The notes beneath the pieces are model-generated. The model was not told the origin of the DNA. It searched no databases and was given only the letters and a program-made list of their open reading frames with translations. Shown piece by piece: positions 46,210 through 55,033 of a stretch of 64,000 nt of DNA. The translations under genes were made by a program, and so were the position numbers. Origin of the DNA: Reichenbachiella agariperforans (GTDB lineage Bacteria > Bacteroidota > Bacteroidia > Cytophagales > Cyclobacteriaceae); the NCBI RefSeq assembly GCF_900142205.1, contig NZ_FRAA01000008.1:124001-188000 (forward strand). The letters are read 5' to 3'. Position 1 is the first letter of the stretch, and each line of letters begins with the position of its first letter.

Positions 46210-47760
46210 TTAATTTATATCCCACCACACTTTCGTGTTGAGATTGTCTGGTCCCTGACGAGCGATCACTGCATCGTAATTATCCTTGTTGAGAGCCTGT
46301 ACATCAGTCGGGTAGATGAATCTCACTGGCACTGTCGACTGTACTGCTCCTGCTCCAGGCGTGATCGTCGGGTAACCCGTTCTTCTCCAGTCGAACCATG
46401 CCTCCATTCCGCTGAAAAACAATGCGATCCACTTTTGTGTCCCGATTTTCTCCAAAAGCTCTGCTTGCGTCCCAGTGTAAGCCACATCTGCTTGTGTGAA
46501 ATAAGTCGCGTCTGGCGCTACTGCTGCACTGATATCAGTATAACCACCCACATCAAGTCTCGATATGTAGTAGTCAAATGAAGATTGAATGCCATTCGTG
46601 TAGTAAGTCTCGGCATCACCCGTCGAAATAAACCCACGCTCTCTCGCCTCTGCCAATACAAACTGCAACTCAGAATAGCTCATCAAGATCGATTGTCTTG
46701 CAATCGGTGAAGCCAAATCATCACATGCTGAACAGGAGAACATCAAGCCTACTCTAGAGATGTAGTTAGATCCGCCCTTATCCGCTTCACCACTAGGAGA
46801 GTAAGCCAATGCCTCTTCATCAGCTAGGCCATTAGGCACTCCTTGATAGTCATCCAAAGCCCCAACAAGCCCTGCGCCAGAATTAGTAGTAGGTTGAGCA
46901 TAAGCGTAGATTCTGTTGTCATTCAATGACTTGAGAATGTCTTCCATATTTTCGCTCAGTCGATACTCATCAAATGAACCTGAACGCGTCGTATAAAGTG
47001 GCTGCTGATTCGGGTTATCTTGCAAATACTGCAATGCGGCATTGTCTTCATTGCCTGTCATGATTGGGTAAGTACTCGCATCACTCATGATCGCTTGCAT
47101 CGCAGCACTAGGATCTATTCTATCAGACAGTCTCATGTGAATTCTCAACAATAGGGAGTTTGCAAACTTCTTCCACAACATGATGTCTCCAGCGAACAAA
47201 ATATCTCCTTCGATACTCGCTCCTAATGGATCTAAAAGTGTATTAGCTGATTCTAGATCAGCAATAATCCCTGCGTATATATCGGACTGCGTATCAAAAA
47301 CCGGTGAATTCACACCAGACTTGGCCGCTACAGCTTGACTATATGGCAAATCGCCATAAGTATCTGTCATCACAGAGTACATCCAAGATTTCATCACGAG
47401 TGCGACTCCTTTGTAATTGTCCTCACCTGACTCTTCAGAGATATTGATGATATTCTGCACATCACGCATCGAATTGAAGAATGGATCATACGGATCACTA
47501 GCGGGTCCCCAGTTATAACGATCCTCGTTAGTAAACTGAATTTTTGCAGAATATTGCATCACGACATTACCATACCCCCATGCTAGACCAGCGGTCTCAG
47601 ACACTCCTTTTCTGATGACAGTCGGAAGCAAGAGAGAAGCAGGCACAGCCTCAGGGCTATTGGGGTTGACGTTGGTTTCTTCGAACCCTTGGTCACAGGC
47701 TGACACAGCAAATGCTAATGCTAGCGCTACGGGAATTGCTTTTATATTAATTTTTTTCAT
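46210..47760 (-). CDS. SusD/RagB-family lipoprotein (phosphonate locus)
   Basis: A 516-residue lipoprotein (lipobox LALAFAVSACDQGFEE) of the SusD-like_2 type, marked by NVNPNSPEAVPASLLLPTV near the N-terminus, VVMQYSAKIQFTNEDRY, SWMYSVMTDTYGDLPYSQA and a C-terminal MEAWFDWRRTGYPTI and IPTDVQ-like end. It should be the surface lid and ligand-binding partner of the adjacent SusC-type transporter. This SusD subtype occurs with cargoes other than classical polysaccharides. The cargo is inferred from the phosphatase and phosphonate genes that follow. Confidence 0.94.
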   Translation of the reverse strand: MKKINIKAIPVALALAFAVSACDQGFEETNVNPNSPEAVPASLLLPTVIRKGVSETAGLAWGYGNVVMQYSAKIQFTNEDRYNWGPASDPYDPFFNSMRDVQNIINISEESGEDNYKGVALVMKSWMYSVMTDTYGDLPYSQAVAAKSGVNSPVFDTQSDIYAGIIADLESANTLLDPLGASIEGDILFAGDIMLWKKFANSLLLRIHMRLSDRIDPSAAMQAIMSDASTYPIMTGNEDNAALQYLQDNPNQQPLYTTRSGSFDEYRLSENMEDILKSLNDNRIYAYAQPTTNSGAGLVGALDDYQGVPNGLADEEALAYSPSGEADKGGSNYISRVGLMFSCSACDDLASPIARQSILMSYSELQFVLAEARERGFISTGDAETYYTNGIQSSFDYYISRLDVGGYTDISAAVAPDATYFTQADVAYTGTQAELLEKIGTQKWIALFFSGMEAWFDWRRTGYPTITPGAGAVQSTVPVRFIYPTDVQALNKDNYDAVIARQGPDNLNTKVWWDIN

Positions 47761-47798
47761 CTTTCTGTATTTATACTATTTAGAAATATGTCCCTGAA

Positions 47799-50700
47799 TT
47801 ATAGGTTGATGTTGATATTGAAACCGTAACTTCTCGCAGATGGGTAGGCCATGTTTTCTATCCCTGGCTGTAGTGTCCCTCCACTCATCGCCATGACATC
47901 TGGGTCAAAATGCGGGTTCTCCGTCCAAAGAGCTAGATTTCTACCTACTACAGATACTTTGATCGATCTAACTGGCGTACTAACAAACCACTTGCTAGGC
48001 ATCGTGTAGCTCAACTTAACCTCTCTCAACTTGACATACGACGCATCATACTTTGCAGCCTCTACGTTGTTTCGCTCGTAGTATCTGTTGTGCCAATTTC
48101 TAGAAGCAACTTTCACATTATTTGGTATAAAAGAACCATCGGCATTTTGAATTACACCTTCAGAAATGATACCGTTTCCATCTAAAGCTAGGTCATAGCC
48201 ATTCTCTCTTCCATATAATGTCTCTTTCAACTGACCAGAAGTACTGCCAATCGTCTTGGTTCGAGACACAACTATACCTCCTTGACGGATATCAAACAAA
48301 ACCCCCAATGATAGGCCTTTGAATGAAAGCGTATTTTGGATACCCATCATCCAGTCTGGGTTATAGTTGCCTTGTTTTTCCAATTCAGAACCACGGAGAG
48401 GTGTACCTTCAGCTGAGTGAATAATCTGACCGTAATACGGACTGTTCTCATCTTCAACTCTCGCAAAACCAACACCATAGATATCCCCCATTCGCTCACC
48501 TACTCGTGCTTGTACATAAGCTCCATTTATTTCAGTCATGGTATATGTATCTAAGCCTTCCGTCAATTCGATTACTTTTGATCTGTTTCGTGTAAAGTTG
48601 ACTCCCATCTCCCAGGTCAATCCATTGGCCAACTGAACTGGCGTAGCGTTCACCATAAGTTCGATTCCGTTGTTTTGAATCTCTCCTGCGTTGATGATAC
48701 GGCTATTATAGCCTGTAGCTATATCCAATGCGATCGGGATGATCTGATCACTTGTACGATTGTCATAGTATGTAAAATCTAATCCCAATCTACCTTTAAA
48801 GAGCCTCACATCTGCACCCAACTCGAATGAAGCTGTTTTCTCTGGCTTCAACTCAGCATTAGCCAAAACAGAAGACTCACTTTTAGCCTGAGTAGAACCC
48901 CATGCAGTCTCTGACACATAGACATTAGACAGACTGTATGGATTTGTATCGTTACCAACCTGTGCGTATGCGCCTCTCAACTTAACAAATGAAATCGGTG
49001 ACGGAAGCGCTACCATATCACTAATCACCGCACTCAATGTCGTTGATGGGTAGAAATAGCTATTGTTATCAACTGGCAATGTCGAAGACCAGTCATTTCG
49101 TCCTGTGACATCCAAGAAGATCATGTTCTTGTATGCGAACTGAGCGTAACCATATAGCGAGTTAATTTTCTTCTCAGTATCGTTTTGAGAAACTTGAAGA
49201 TTGACAGCCGAATTAGAGAAGTTATAAATCCCTGGAATCAATAGCTGAGGAGCAACGGTTTGATTGTAGTTGAAGGTTTGCTTCATTTGATTACCTCCTA
49301 CTGAAACCGTGAAACCAAAGTCCTTATTCAATTGCTTATTGTATGTCAAAAGGAAGTCAGAATTGCGTTCGTTGAAGTACAATTTATCCTCACGATACAT
49401 ACCTAATGGGAATCTCTGTGTACTAAAGGCTCTTTTTCTATCTCTGAGTTCGTTGTAAAAATCAGTACCTGTTCTAACCATCAAGCTCAACTCATTGGTA
49501 AACTTGTAGGTAGCAGACACATTCCCCAATACTCTGTCCTTGGATTGACCATTAGTATTTTCGTAGGTCGTGAAATAAGGATTGTCGTGGTAGTTGTAGT
49601 TGTAATTGAACTGTTGTACACCTTCCATCCCTGGCATCCAATAATTCTTCAGGTTGTTGGTATTGACCTGACGACCATACCATATCCATAAGTACATCAA
49701 ACTCTCCGTACCATAACTAATCGCTGGGCGGTTGCCACTCTCAGTATTGATGTAGTTGATAGAAGCATTGATTTTCAATTTATCCGTCAAGTTCACCCCT
49801 GTATTCAAAGCAAGTGTGTTTCTTTTCAAATCAGTATTTGGTACCATTCCCTTTTGATCCAAATTGGTATATGACAGCCTTATGTTTCCTTTGTCATTAG
49901 ACGAAGCAATCGAGATACTATTCGTCAGTGTCACTCCTGTTTCGAAAAAGTCATTGATATTGTCTGGACTTGGAGACCATGCAGTAGGTGTGATAGTACT
50001 CCCAGCAGGTGCATTAAGATCACCTCCCCTAAACCCATCAATATTTCGTGGTGAGTCAAACTGCGAGATCAACTGACCGTCCAACTTAGGACCCCAGCTT
50101 TCGTCCACACCATCCGCGATCCCTGATCCCGAACCATCTACAAACTCGAACTGACCATTGTTTCCTTGTCCGTATGTATTTTGCCACTCTGGCAAACGCA
50201 ATGGATTCTCAAAAGTCGTATTAGAGTTGATAGTTATCCCGATTCCTTTGGAGGATTTCCCTGTCTTGGTTGTGATTAAAATTGCCCCGTTAGCAGCACG
50301 TGAGCCATACAGGGCTGCTGCTGCAGGCCCTTTAAGAACAGACACCGTAGCAATATCATCTGGGTTAATTTCTCCTGCGGCGTTCCCGTAATCCACTTCT
50401 AGGTTTCCACTACCCGATGCGCCCTGCACTTGATTACTAATTGGAATACCATCCACGATGAACAAGGGCTGATTTCCATTGATGTTCAATGAGGACTCTC
50501 CTCTGATCGTAACTCTAGCCGATCCTCCTATGGTAGATCCTGAGTTAGTCACCTGTACACCTGCGACTTTACCACTCAACCCACTGACCATATTGGTCTC
50601 GCGCGCTTCGGTCATGTCATCACCTTGTACTTCTTGCACTGAATAGCCTAGTGCCTTAGTTTCTCTTTCCACACCAAGAGCAGTGACCACTACCTCGTGG

Positions 50701-51041
50701 AGTTCTTTTACATTTTCTGCTAATGTAGCGTCCACTACTGTGCGGCTACCTATCGTTACTTCCTGAGTCGCATAACCTATGCTAGTCATGATCAGCTTCT
50801 CTGCACCAGATGGAATCGTAAGAGAGTAACGACCATTGACATCTGTAATACTACCTACAGTTTCATTCCCTTTGACGATCACAGTCGCGCCGATGACAGC
50901 AGTCCCTGTAGCATCAGATACTTGTCCTTCGATGCGTCTATCCTGTGCGCTAGCGACAATACTACCCATGAGAACAAAAACGAGCACCAAGCTTTGTAGC
51001 AGTAGCTTAATGTTTTTTGGATTCAATAAAATTGAGTTCAT
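47799..51041 (-). CDS. SusC/RagA TonB-dependent transporter (phosphonate locus)
   Basis: A 1080-residue outer-membrane protein: signal (FVLMGSIVASAQ), CarboxypepD_reg-like domain (RIEGQVSDATGTAVIGATVI), plug with VVVTALGVERETKALGYS and SVLKGPAAAALYGSRAANG, then a long beta-barrel ending SYGFNININL. It belongs to a different SusC branch from the pectin-locus copy (ALGVxREtKALGYSVQ start, common in SusD-like_2 pairs). It leads an apparently continuous gene string of phosphatases and phosphonate catabolism and is divergent from an XRE-cupin regulator. Confidence 0.96.
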   Translation of the reverse strand: MNSILLNPKNIKLLLQSLVLVFVLMGSIVASAQDRRIEGQVSDATGTAVIGATVIVKGNETVGSITDVNGRYSLTIPSGAEKLIMTSIGYATQEVTIGSRTVVDATLAENVKELHEVVVTALGVERETKALGYSVQEVQGDDMTEARETNMVSGLSGKVAGVQVTNSGSTIGGSARVTIRGESSLNINGNQPLFIVDGIPISNQVQGASGSGNLEVDYGNAAGEINPDDIATVSVLKGPAAAALYGSRAANGAILITTKTGKSSKGIGITINSNTTFENPLRLPEWQNTYGQGNNGQFEFVDGSGSGIADGVDESWGPKLDGQLISQFDSPRNIDGFRGGDLNAPAGSTITPTAWSPSPDNINDFFETGVTLTNSISIASSNDKGNIRLSYTNLDQKGMVPNTDLKRNTLALNTGVNLTDKLKINASINYINTESGNRPAISYGTESLMYLWIWYGRQVNTNNLKNYWMPGMEGVQQFNYNYNYHDNPYFTTYENTNGQSKDRVLGNVSATYKFTNELSLMVRTGTDFYNELRDRKRAFSTQRFPLGMYREDKLYFNERNSDFLLTYNKQLNKDFGFTVSVGGNQMKQTFNYNQTVAPQLLIPGIYNFSNSAVNLQVSQNDTEKKINSLYGYAQFAYKNMIFLDVTGRNDWSSTLPVDNNSYFYPSTTLSAVISDMVALPSPISFVKLRGAYAQVGNDTNPYSLSNVYVSETAWGSTQAKSESSVLANAELKPEKTASFELGADVRLFKGRLGLDFTYYDNRTSDQIIPIALDIATGYNSRIINAGEIQNNGIELMVNATPVQLANGLTWEMGVNFTRNRSKVIELTEGLDTYTMTEINGAYVQARVGERMGDIYGVGFARVEDENSPYYGQIIHSAEGTPLRGSELEKQGNYNPDWMMGIQNTLSFKGLSLGVLFDIRQGGIVVSRTKTIGSTSGQLKETLYGRENGYDLALDGNGIISEGVIQNADGSFIPNNVKVASRNWHNRYYERNNVEAAKYDASYVKLREVKLSYTMPSKWFVSTPVRSIKVSVVGRNLALWTENPHFDPDVMAMSGGTLQPGIENMAYPSARSYGFNININL

Positions 51042-51165
51042 AGAATTTGATTTTTGTGTTTTGATCCCGCAATATCAAATTCTACTTTGAAGTGAGTATG
51101 TTGAAAATGTTACACTATCTGTAAGATCAGTAGCGCAAAAAGTCCATTTGTTAACATTAAATTAA

Positions 51166-51277
51166 TTGACTAATATGAAACCCAATTGACAACACTGAAT
51201 CAAAATAAAGTCATTAAACAAATGTTAAGTTTACTAATATGAAACTATACTTGTACGTAAGTTGACAAATAAGAAAC
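51166..51277. promoter_or_regulatory. Three copies of a 16-bp element between susC and the XRE-cupin gene
   Basis: TTGACTAATATGAAAC (51166-51181), TTTACTAATATGAAAC (51230-51245) and TTGACAAATAAGAAAC (51262-51277) start 64 and 32 bp apart, i.e. about six and three helical turns, so all three would face the same side of the DNA. The last copy ends 12 bp before the regulator start codon. The best explanation is an operator set for the XRE-cupin protein, controlling both itself and the divergent susC operon. Binding is inferred. Confidence 0.6.
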
Positions 51278-51289
51278 CAAAGAAAAGCC

Positions 51290-51856
51290 ATGAACAACAT
51301 CGTAGTTAGCTGGATCGGTAACAAAATCAAGTCCCTCCGCAACCAAAAAAACCTCTCACTCAACGAACTAAGCAACCAATCCAAAATCAGTAAAAGTCTA
51401 CTCTCAAAAATAGAAAACTCACGCACGATCCCTTCTCTACCTGTTTTCATCAATATCCTAGAATCACTCGAAGTAGCACCCAAAGATTTCTTTGAAGACA
51501 TGTACCTAAAAAACGGTCACAATTTCACAGTCGTAAAAAAAGAAGATCGAAAAACAATAGAAAAGGAAGATCGTGTGGGATTCAAGTATCACTCCATCAT
51601 CAACCAAAGCCTCCTCAACCTCAATGTAGATATCGTACACCTGACAGTAGAACCACACGCCAAATATGAACCCACCAGCACCGATGGTTATGAGTTCAAA
51701 ATTGTTCTCTCTGGAAAAATCGAATACATCATAGGAGAAGAAAGCACCCTGCTGCAAGAAGGTGACTCGATATTCTTTGACGCCCGTATCCCCCACTATC
51801 CCAAAGCTGCCGAGGAACGGGTTCAGCTGCTAGTCATCTATTTTTTATTCCCATAA
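51290..51856 (+). CDS. XRE-family regulator with C-terminal cupin domain
   Basis: A 188-residue regulator. An N-terminal HTH (about 8-66; IGNKIKSLRNQKNLSLNELS, ISKSLLSKIENSRTIPSLP) is joined to a cupin sensor domain (about 105-185; VEPHAKYEPTSTDGYEFKIV, LQEGDSIFFDARIPHYPKAA). Proteins of this layout sense a small ligand through the cupin and repress or activate a neighbouring catabolic operon. It is divergent from the susC of the phosphonate locus, with three repeats of a 16-bp element in the 248-bp gap. A phosphonate or degradation product is a reasonable but unproven ligand. Confidence 0.92.
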   Translation: MNNIVVSWIGNKIKSLRNQKNLSLNELSNQSKISKSLLSKIENSRTIPSLPVFINILESLEVAPKDFFEDMYLKNGHNFTVVKKEDRKTIEKEDRVGFKYHSIINQSLLNLNVDIVHLTVEPHAKYEPTSTDGYEFKIVLSGKIEYIIGEESTLLQEGDSIFFDARIPHYPKAAEERVQLLVIYFLFP

Positions 51857-52035
51857 ATAGATGATGAAAGCATCACAAATCAACTAACCTCTATCCAGTA
51901 CAAACTGAATTCGGTCCTGCATACGTGACACCACTGCGCCCCAATTAAAGGAAGTGCACACGCGATTTCGTCCATACACTGAAAGTATGATGGATTACTA
52001 CGCCAAAGTGAAAGTCTGATTGGATGAACCGCCCA

Positions 52036-52074
52036 GTACAGCCTGTCCCGTACTTGATACGGGACAGGCTGTAC
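52036..52074. repeat. Perfect 17-bp inverted repeat (REP-like hairpin)
   Basis: GTACAGCCTGTCCCGTA (52036-52052) and its exact reverse complement (52058-52074) enclose CTTGA. Flanking ACCGCCCA / TGGGTGGT extends the stem after a two-base bulge. There is no U-tract on either side, so it is not a standard intrinsic terminator. It lies between the XRE-cupin gene and the next gene, converging from both sides; the remainder of 51857-52144 shows no gene I can support. Confidence 0.8.
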
Positions 52075-52144
52075 GCTGGGTGGTGTGAGAGGCGCACTGG
52101 CGGTCATTTGATCGTCAGCCGTCTACTCGATTAGGTGTAGTTTT

Positions 52145-52696
52145 TTATAATTCCAAAACATTTTTAGTTACTTGAGTTAAAACTTCTCTCAGCATTTTAT
52201 TTTCAGACAAATTTGATTTCTTGTGTAGGTTTTTATTTTCGATTGAAAGGTTGTCAGTTCCATAAAAATCTTTTACATATTTTAGAAGAGAATAATATTG
52301 TTCATAATAAACTTCATAAGCCAACTGTTTCTTTTTAGTATCACTACCTAATTGAATTAAATAAAATTCCTGACTATCAACTATCAGATTCTTGCTCAAT
52401 TCCGCAATTTCACTTGGAATCAAAAATTCATTATTTTGGAATACTGAAGCAATGTTATTTATAATATTTTGATATTCGGATTCTTTTATTCTATTAGGAT
52501 TGTTTATGATTTTATCAAATTCGGCATTCATTTTATTAAGTTCAAGAAATAAATCTTTGAAGAAATCTATTTGCTCTTTGTAAAGATGTTCTCTTAAAGC
52601 ATTTCGTCTGTTTTTTAAATTCAAATACAATGTTATTATACTCAAAGTTAGAGTAGCACAAATTCCTATTATGTAAAAAACATCTTTAGTTTCCAA
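52145..52696 (-). CDS. Hypothetical membrane-anchored protein
   Basis: A 183-residue protein not recognised by family. One N-terminal membrane segment (about 6-27; VFYIIGICATLTLSIITLYL) is followed by a charged helical region with likely coiled coil (KNRRNALREHLYKEQIDFFK). The start codon is TTG, because no in-frame ATG precedes the membrane segment. It has low GC content like the downstream OLD gene, and its upstream flank reads G-TTGTGTGTAA in gene sense, like a cassette start; its 3' flank (CTACACCTAAT) matches only partly. It may be a damaged cassette. No function can be assigned. Confidence 0.65.
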   Translation of the reverse strand: METKDVFYIIGICATLTLSIITLYLNLKNRRNALREHLYKEQIDFFKDLFLELNKMNAEFDKIINNPNRIKESEYQNIINNIASVFQNNEFLIPSEIAELSKNLIVDSQEFYLIQLGSDTKKKQLAYEVYYEQYYSLLKYVKDFYGTDNLSIENKNLHKKSNLSENKMLREVLTQVTKNVLEL

Positions 52697-52728
52697 TTTC
52701 TATCGAGTTTGTTTTAAATTACACACAA

Positions 52729-52875
52729 CGCTCTAGTTGTGCGTCGTGGCGTGTTTAAGTTCGTGTTCTGTTTCGTTTATCTAAGTAGCGAATTCAGAGA
52801 ATTCGCGGGCTATCAAATAACCACAAATATCGTAACCCACTGACACGACATGGTGTTATAGGTCTTGTTAGCTAC
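52729..52875 (-). other. attC-like site after the OLD nuclease gene
   Basis: In gene sense: R'' GTAGCTAAC (with 52867-52875), spacer, L'' GTCGTGTCAGTG (plus 52838-52849), centre, L' pairing as GTCGTGGCGTG (plus 52743-52753), spacer, then GTT (R'). L''/L' pair at ten positions with one unpaired A and one mismatch. Spacers are longer and unequal (about 17 and 13 nt). The centre holds a perfect palindrome, GCGAATTC-AGA-GAATTCGC (52788-52806), followed by GGGCTAT. Less convincing than the site at 32076-32276, but the same plan. Confidence 0.5.
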
Positions 52876-55012
52876 TTTTTTTAAATATCTGTTCGAAGAT
52901 TTGACTCAACTCACAGACTTCTTTGTCTCCAATTCTAGTTGTTGGTAGAAATGAACTCAAATCATCTATTTCCTTAATTTTTTTGATAGCATTTAATGCT
53001 TTGGAGGGTTTATCTTCACCTGTTACCCCTTCTGGATAATAGTCCTCAATCACTCCCTTACCAAGGATGAAAATGTTTATGTCTCTGAGGTCTTTTAGTA
53101 ACTCATGCTTAAGGTCTAAATCCCCTTCAGGATACCCAAGAACTTGTCTTCTCAAATTATTGGATTCCTCTGCAAACAAAAAGTCTATATCTGAAATATC
53201 ATTGCTAGAAATTGTTCCACCTTCCTTAACTAAAGCAGCAAGCTCTTTTAGACGTACATACTTTTCCTTCCAGTTATATCTTCTCGTTAATTCTTTAATT
53301 TTTGACTTTTTTAGGTCAGACTCAAAATCACCTGATTCAGATATGTCATCTAAATTTTTGAGCAATTCTTCTCTTTTTGATCGAATTTCTGCACCAACCT
53401 CATATTTATCAAATCCGTCAATTAACATATCTAAGTCAACCAAGGAAAATACTTGGACTTCAAAATGGTGATAAAAATCCGTGTATTTTTTAAGGTTTGA
53501 TTTACCACTCATTCTTATTATTGGAATGTTTTGGTTGTCAAAATCCCAATTAGGGTTCATGGTTTTGGATAACTCTTTGAGATAAATCAAATCAGAATCG
53601 CCTTCAACCAGTAAAACTTTATTTGCGAAGAATGCTGGAGTGCTATTTTCATAACATAACATTTGAAAAGCATCTTTGTAAGATATGTCACGTTCTAGAT
53701 TTACCGCAATAAGTTTTCCAAATGGCTTTTCTTCATCAGGATATACTTTTTTGACCTTTATAAATGTTCCTGTAGAATTAGCTGAGAAAAAAAGAGGAGA
53801 ATGAGTAGTAACGAACACTTGATTTAGTTCACTAGATAAACTTTCCAAGGCTTCAAAAAGTATTTTTTGCGCATTTGGATGAAGGTAGAGTTCAGGCTCT
53901 TCAAAAAGGAATATGTATGGTTGAGAATTTACGTCTAATGTTTCTCCTTCGTTATTTTCTTCAAACTTTCTCTTTTTATGTTCCTTGAGCTGATCAACGT
54001 ATGTTCTTAAAAGAGAAAATGTAAGAGCTCTTTTAATTCCATCACCTTTAGTTTCAATTGTGTCTTTAACACCATCATTGATAAATATTTTGGAGTTGCT
54101 AAAAACCTGCTTAAGCTCAGGTTTTGGCACACTGATTTCAACTTCTACCTTTGGAAAGTTTTCCTTAAGGTATGTTTCCATTTGATTCTCAATGTTGATT
54201 ATTTGTTGAATCCTATTATCTGAAATACCTTCTTTCGTTTCAACAACATTGAGTAATCCATGTAATTTTTCAAAGGAGCTTGAGATCTCTTCAAATTCTT
54301 CTGTGTTTTCAAGAAACCTTAGAAGGATACCTAAAAGCTTACCAAAGGTTGTAGATTCTTTGGTTTTAACATCATCTTTTAAATCTTTGACAGCCGCGAT
54401 ATAAATTGGTTCTGGTAAAAAGTTTGTGACACTGTTATCAATTCCTGTAGGGAGGTTGGTTATCTGCATTTCAAGACAGTCACTATCAAGATTGTTAACA
54501 ATTGATTCTATTTTCTCTTTCGCGGCTTTTTGAGTTTTTAGATCAGTTAATTCTGGCTCATATTCAGGCAACATTGTTATTAAGCTACTCGAAATATCAG
54601 CACCCTTTTTTCCTTTTAAAAGATTGTTAATATTGTCTTCAGATAATCTTGAATCTTTCGGACCAAGTTTCTTACAATAAAGCTTCGATTTACCATCAGT
54701 TTCATAAAGTCTTACTAAGCTTAGCTTACCATCTATGATTAAATCTTCGATTTTCGATTTGTGTTCGGGTGAAAGACGGAGCAGATCTTCATCTGAAATA
54801 TTAGAAAATTCGAGCTCTATTAATATCTGATCTTCTGAATTGTAAAAATCTGATGGTGAAATTGCGCTACCTGAAAAGAATAGACTTATGGCGATTAAAA
54901 CCGTTGATTTACCAGCGTTATTTTCACCTATTACGCATGTCAATGCTGAAGGAAAAAAGTCTGCATTCTTTATTCCTCTGTAATTGTCTATGGTAACTCT
55001 TGTAATATCCAT
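52868..55012 (-). CDS. OLD-family ATP-dependent nuclease (AAA + TOPRIM)
   Basis: A 714-residue protein. The N-terminal ABC-type ATPase has IDNYRGIKNADFFPS, Walker A GENNAGKSTV, and a signature/Walker B region with FLFEEPELYLHPNAQ and VFVTTHSPLFFSA. The C-terminal TOPRIM domain has LLVEGDSDLIYL and LVDLDMLIDGFDKYE. OLD nucleases act in anti-phage defence and DNA repair. No UvrD-like gajB partner gene is adjacent, so this would be a stand-alone (class 1-type) member. The gene is AT-rich and enclosed by a 10-bp inverted repeat, TGTTAGCTAC at 52866-52875 and its complement at 55024-55033. Confidence 0.9.
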   Translation of the reverse strand: MDITRVTIDNYRGIKNADFFPSALTCVIGENNAGKSTVLIAISLFFSGSAISPSDFYNSEDQILIELEFSNISDEDLLRLSPEHKSKIEDLIIDGKLSLVRLYETDGKSKLYCKKLGPKDSRLSEDNINNLLKGKKGADISSSLITMLPEYEPELTDLKTQKAAKEKIESIVNNLDSDCLEMQITNLPTGIDNSVTNFLPEPIYIAAVKDLKDDVKTKESTTFGKLLGILLRFLENTEEFEEISSSFEKLHGLLNVVETKEGISDNRIQQIINIENQMETYLKENFPKVEVEISVPKPELKQVFSNSKIFINDGVKDTIETKGDGIKRALTFSLLRTYVDQLKEHKKRKFEENNEGETLDVNSQPYIFLFEEPELYLHPNAQKILFEALESLSSELNQVFVTTHSPLFFSANSTGTFIKVKKVYPDEEKPFGKLIAVNLERDISYKDAFQMLCYENSTPAFFANKVLLVEGDSDLIYLKELSKTMNPNWDFDNQNIPIIRMSGKSNLKKYTDFYHHFEVQVFSLVDLDMLIDGFDKYEVGAEIRSKREELLKNLDDISESGDFESDLKKSKIKELTRRYNWKEKYVRLKELAALVKEGGTISSNDISDIDFLFAEESNNLRRQVLGYPEGDLDLKHELLKDLRDINIFILGKGVIEDYYPEGVTGEDKPSKALNAIKKIKEIDDLSSFLPTTRIGDKEVCELSQIFEQIFKKSS

Positions 55013-55023
55013 TTTGGTCAGTT

Positions 55024-55033
55024 GTAGCTAACA
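55024..55033. repeat. Outer inverted repeat of the OLD nuclease cassette (5' side)
   Basis: GTAGCTAACA is the exact reverse complement of TGTTAGCTAC at 52866-52875. In gene sense the upstream copy reads TGTTAGCTAC and the downstream copy GTAGCTAACA. The left copy overlaps the stop codon of the OLD gene. Confidence 0.65.

Noticed and set aside
51880-52107. 75-codon minus-strand frame after the XRE-cupin gene
   Set aside because: It crosses the long hairpin, has no recognisable domain and no start context.
52868-55012. Two-gene Gabija defence system
   Set aside because: No UvrD-like helicase gene (gajB) is adjacent; only the OLD-type nuclease is present.
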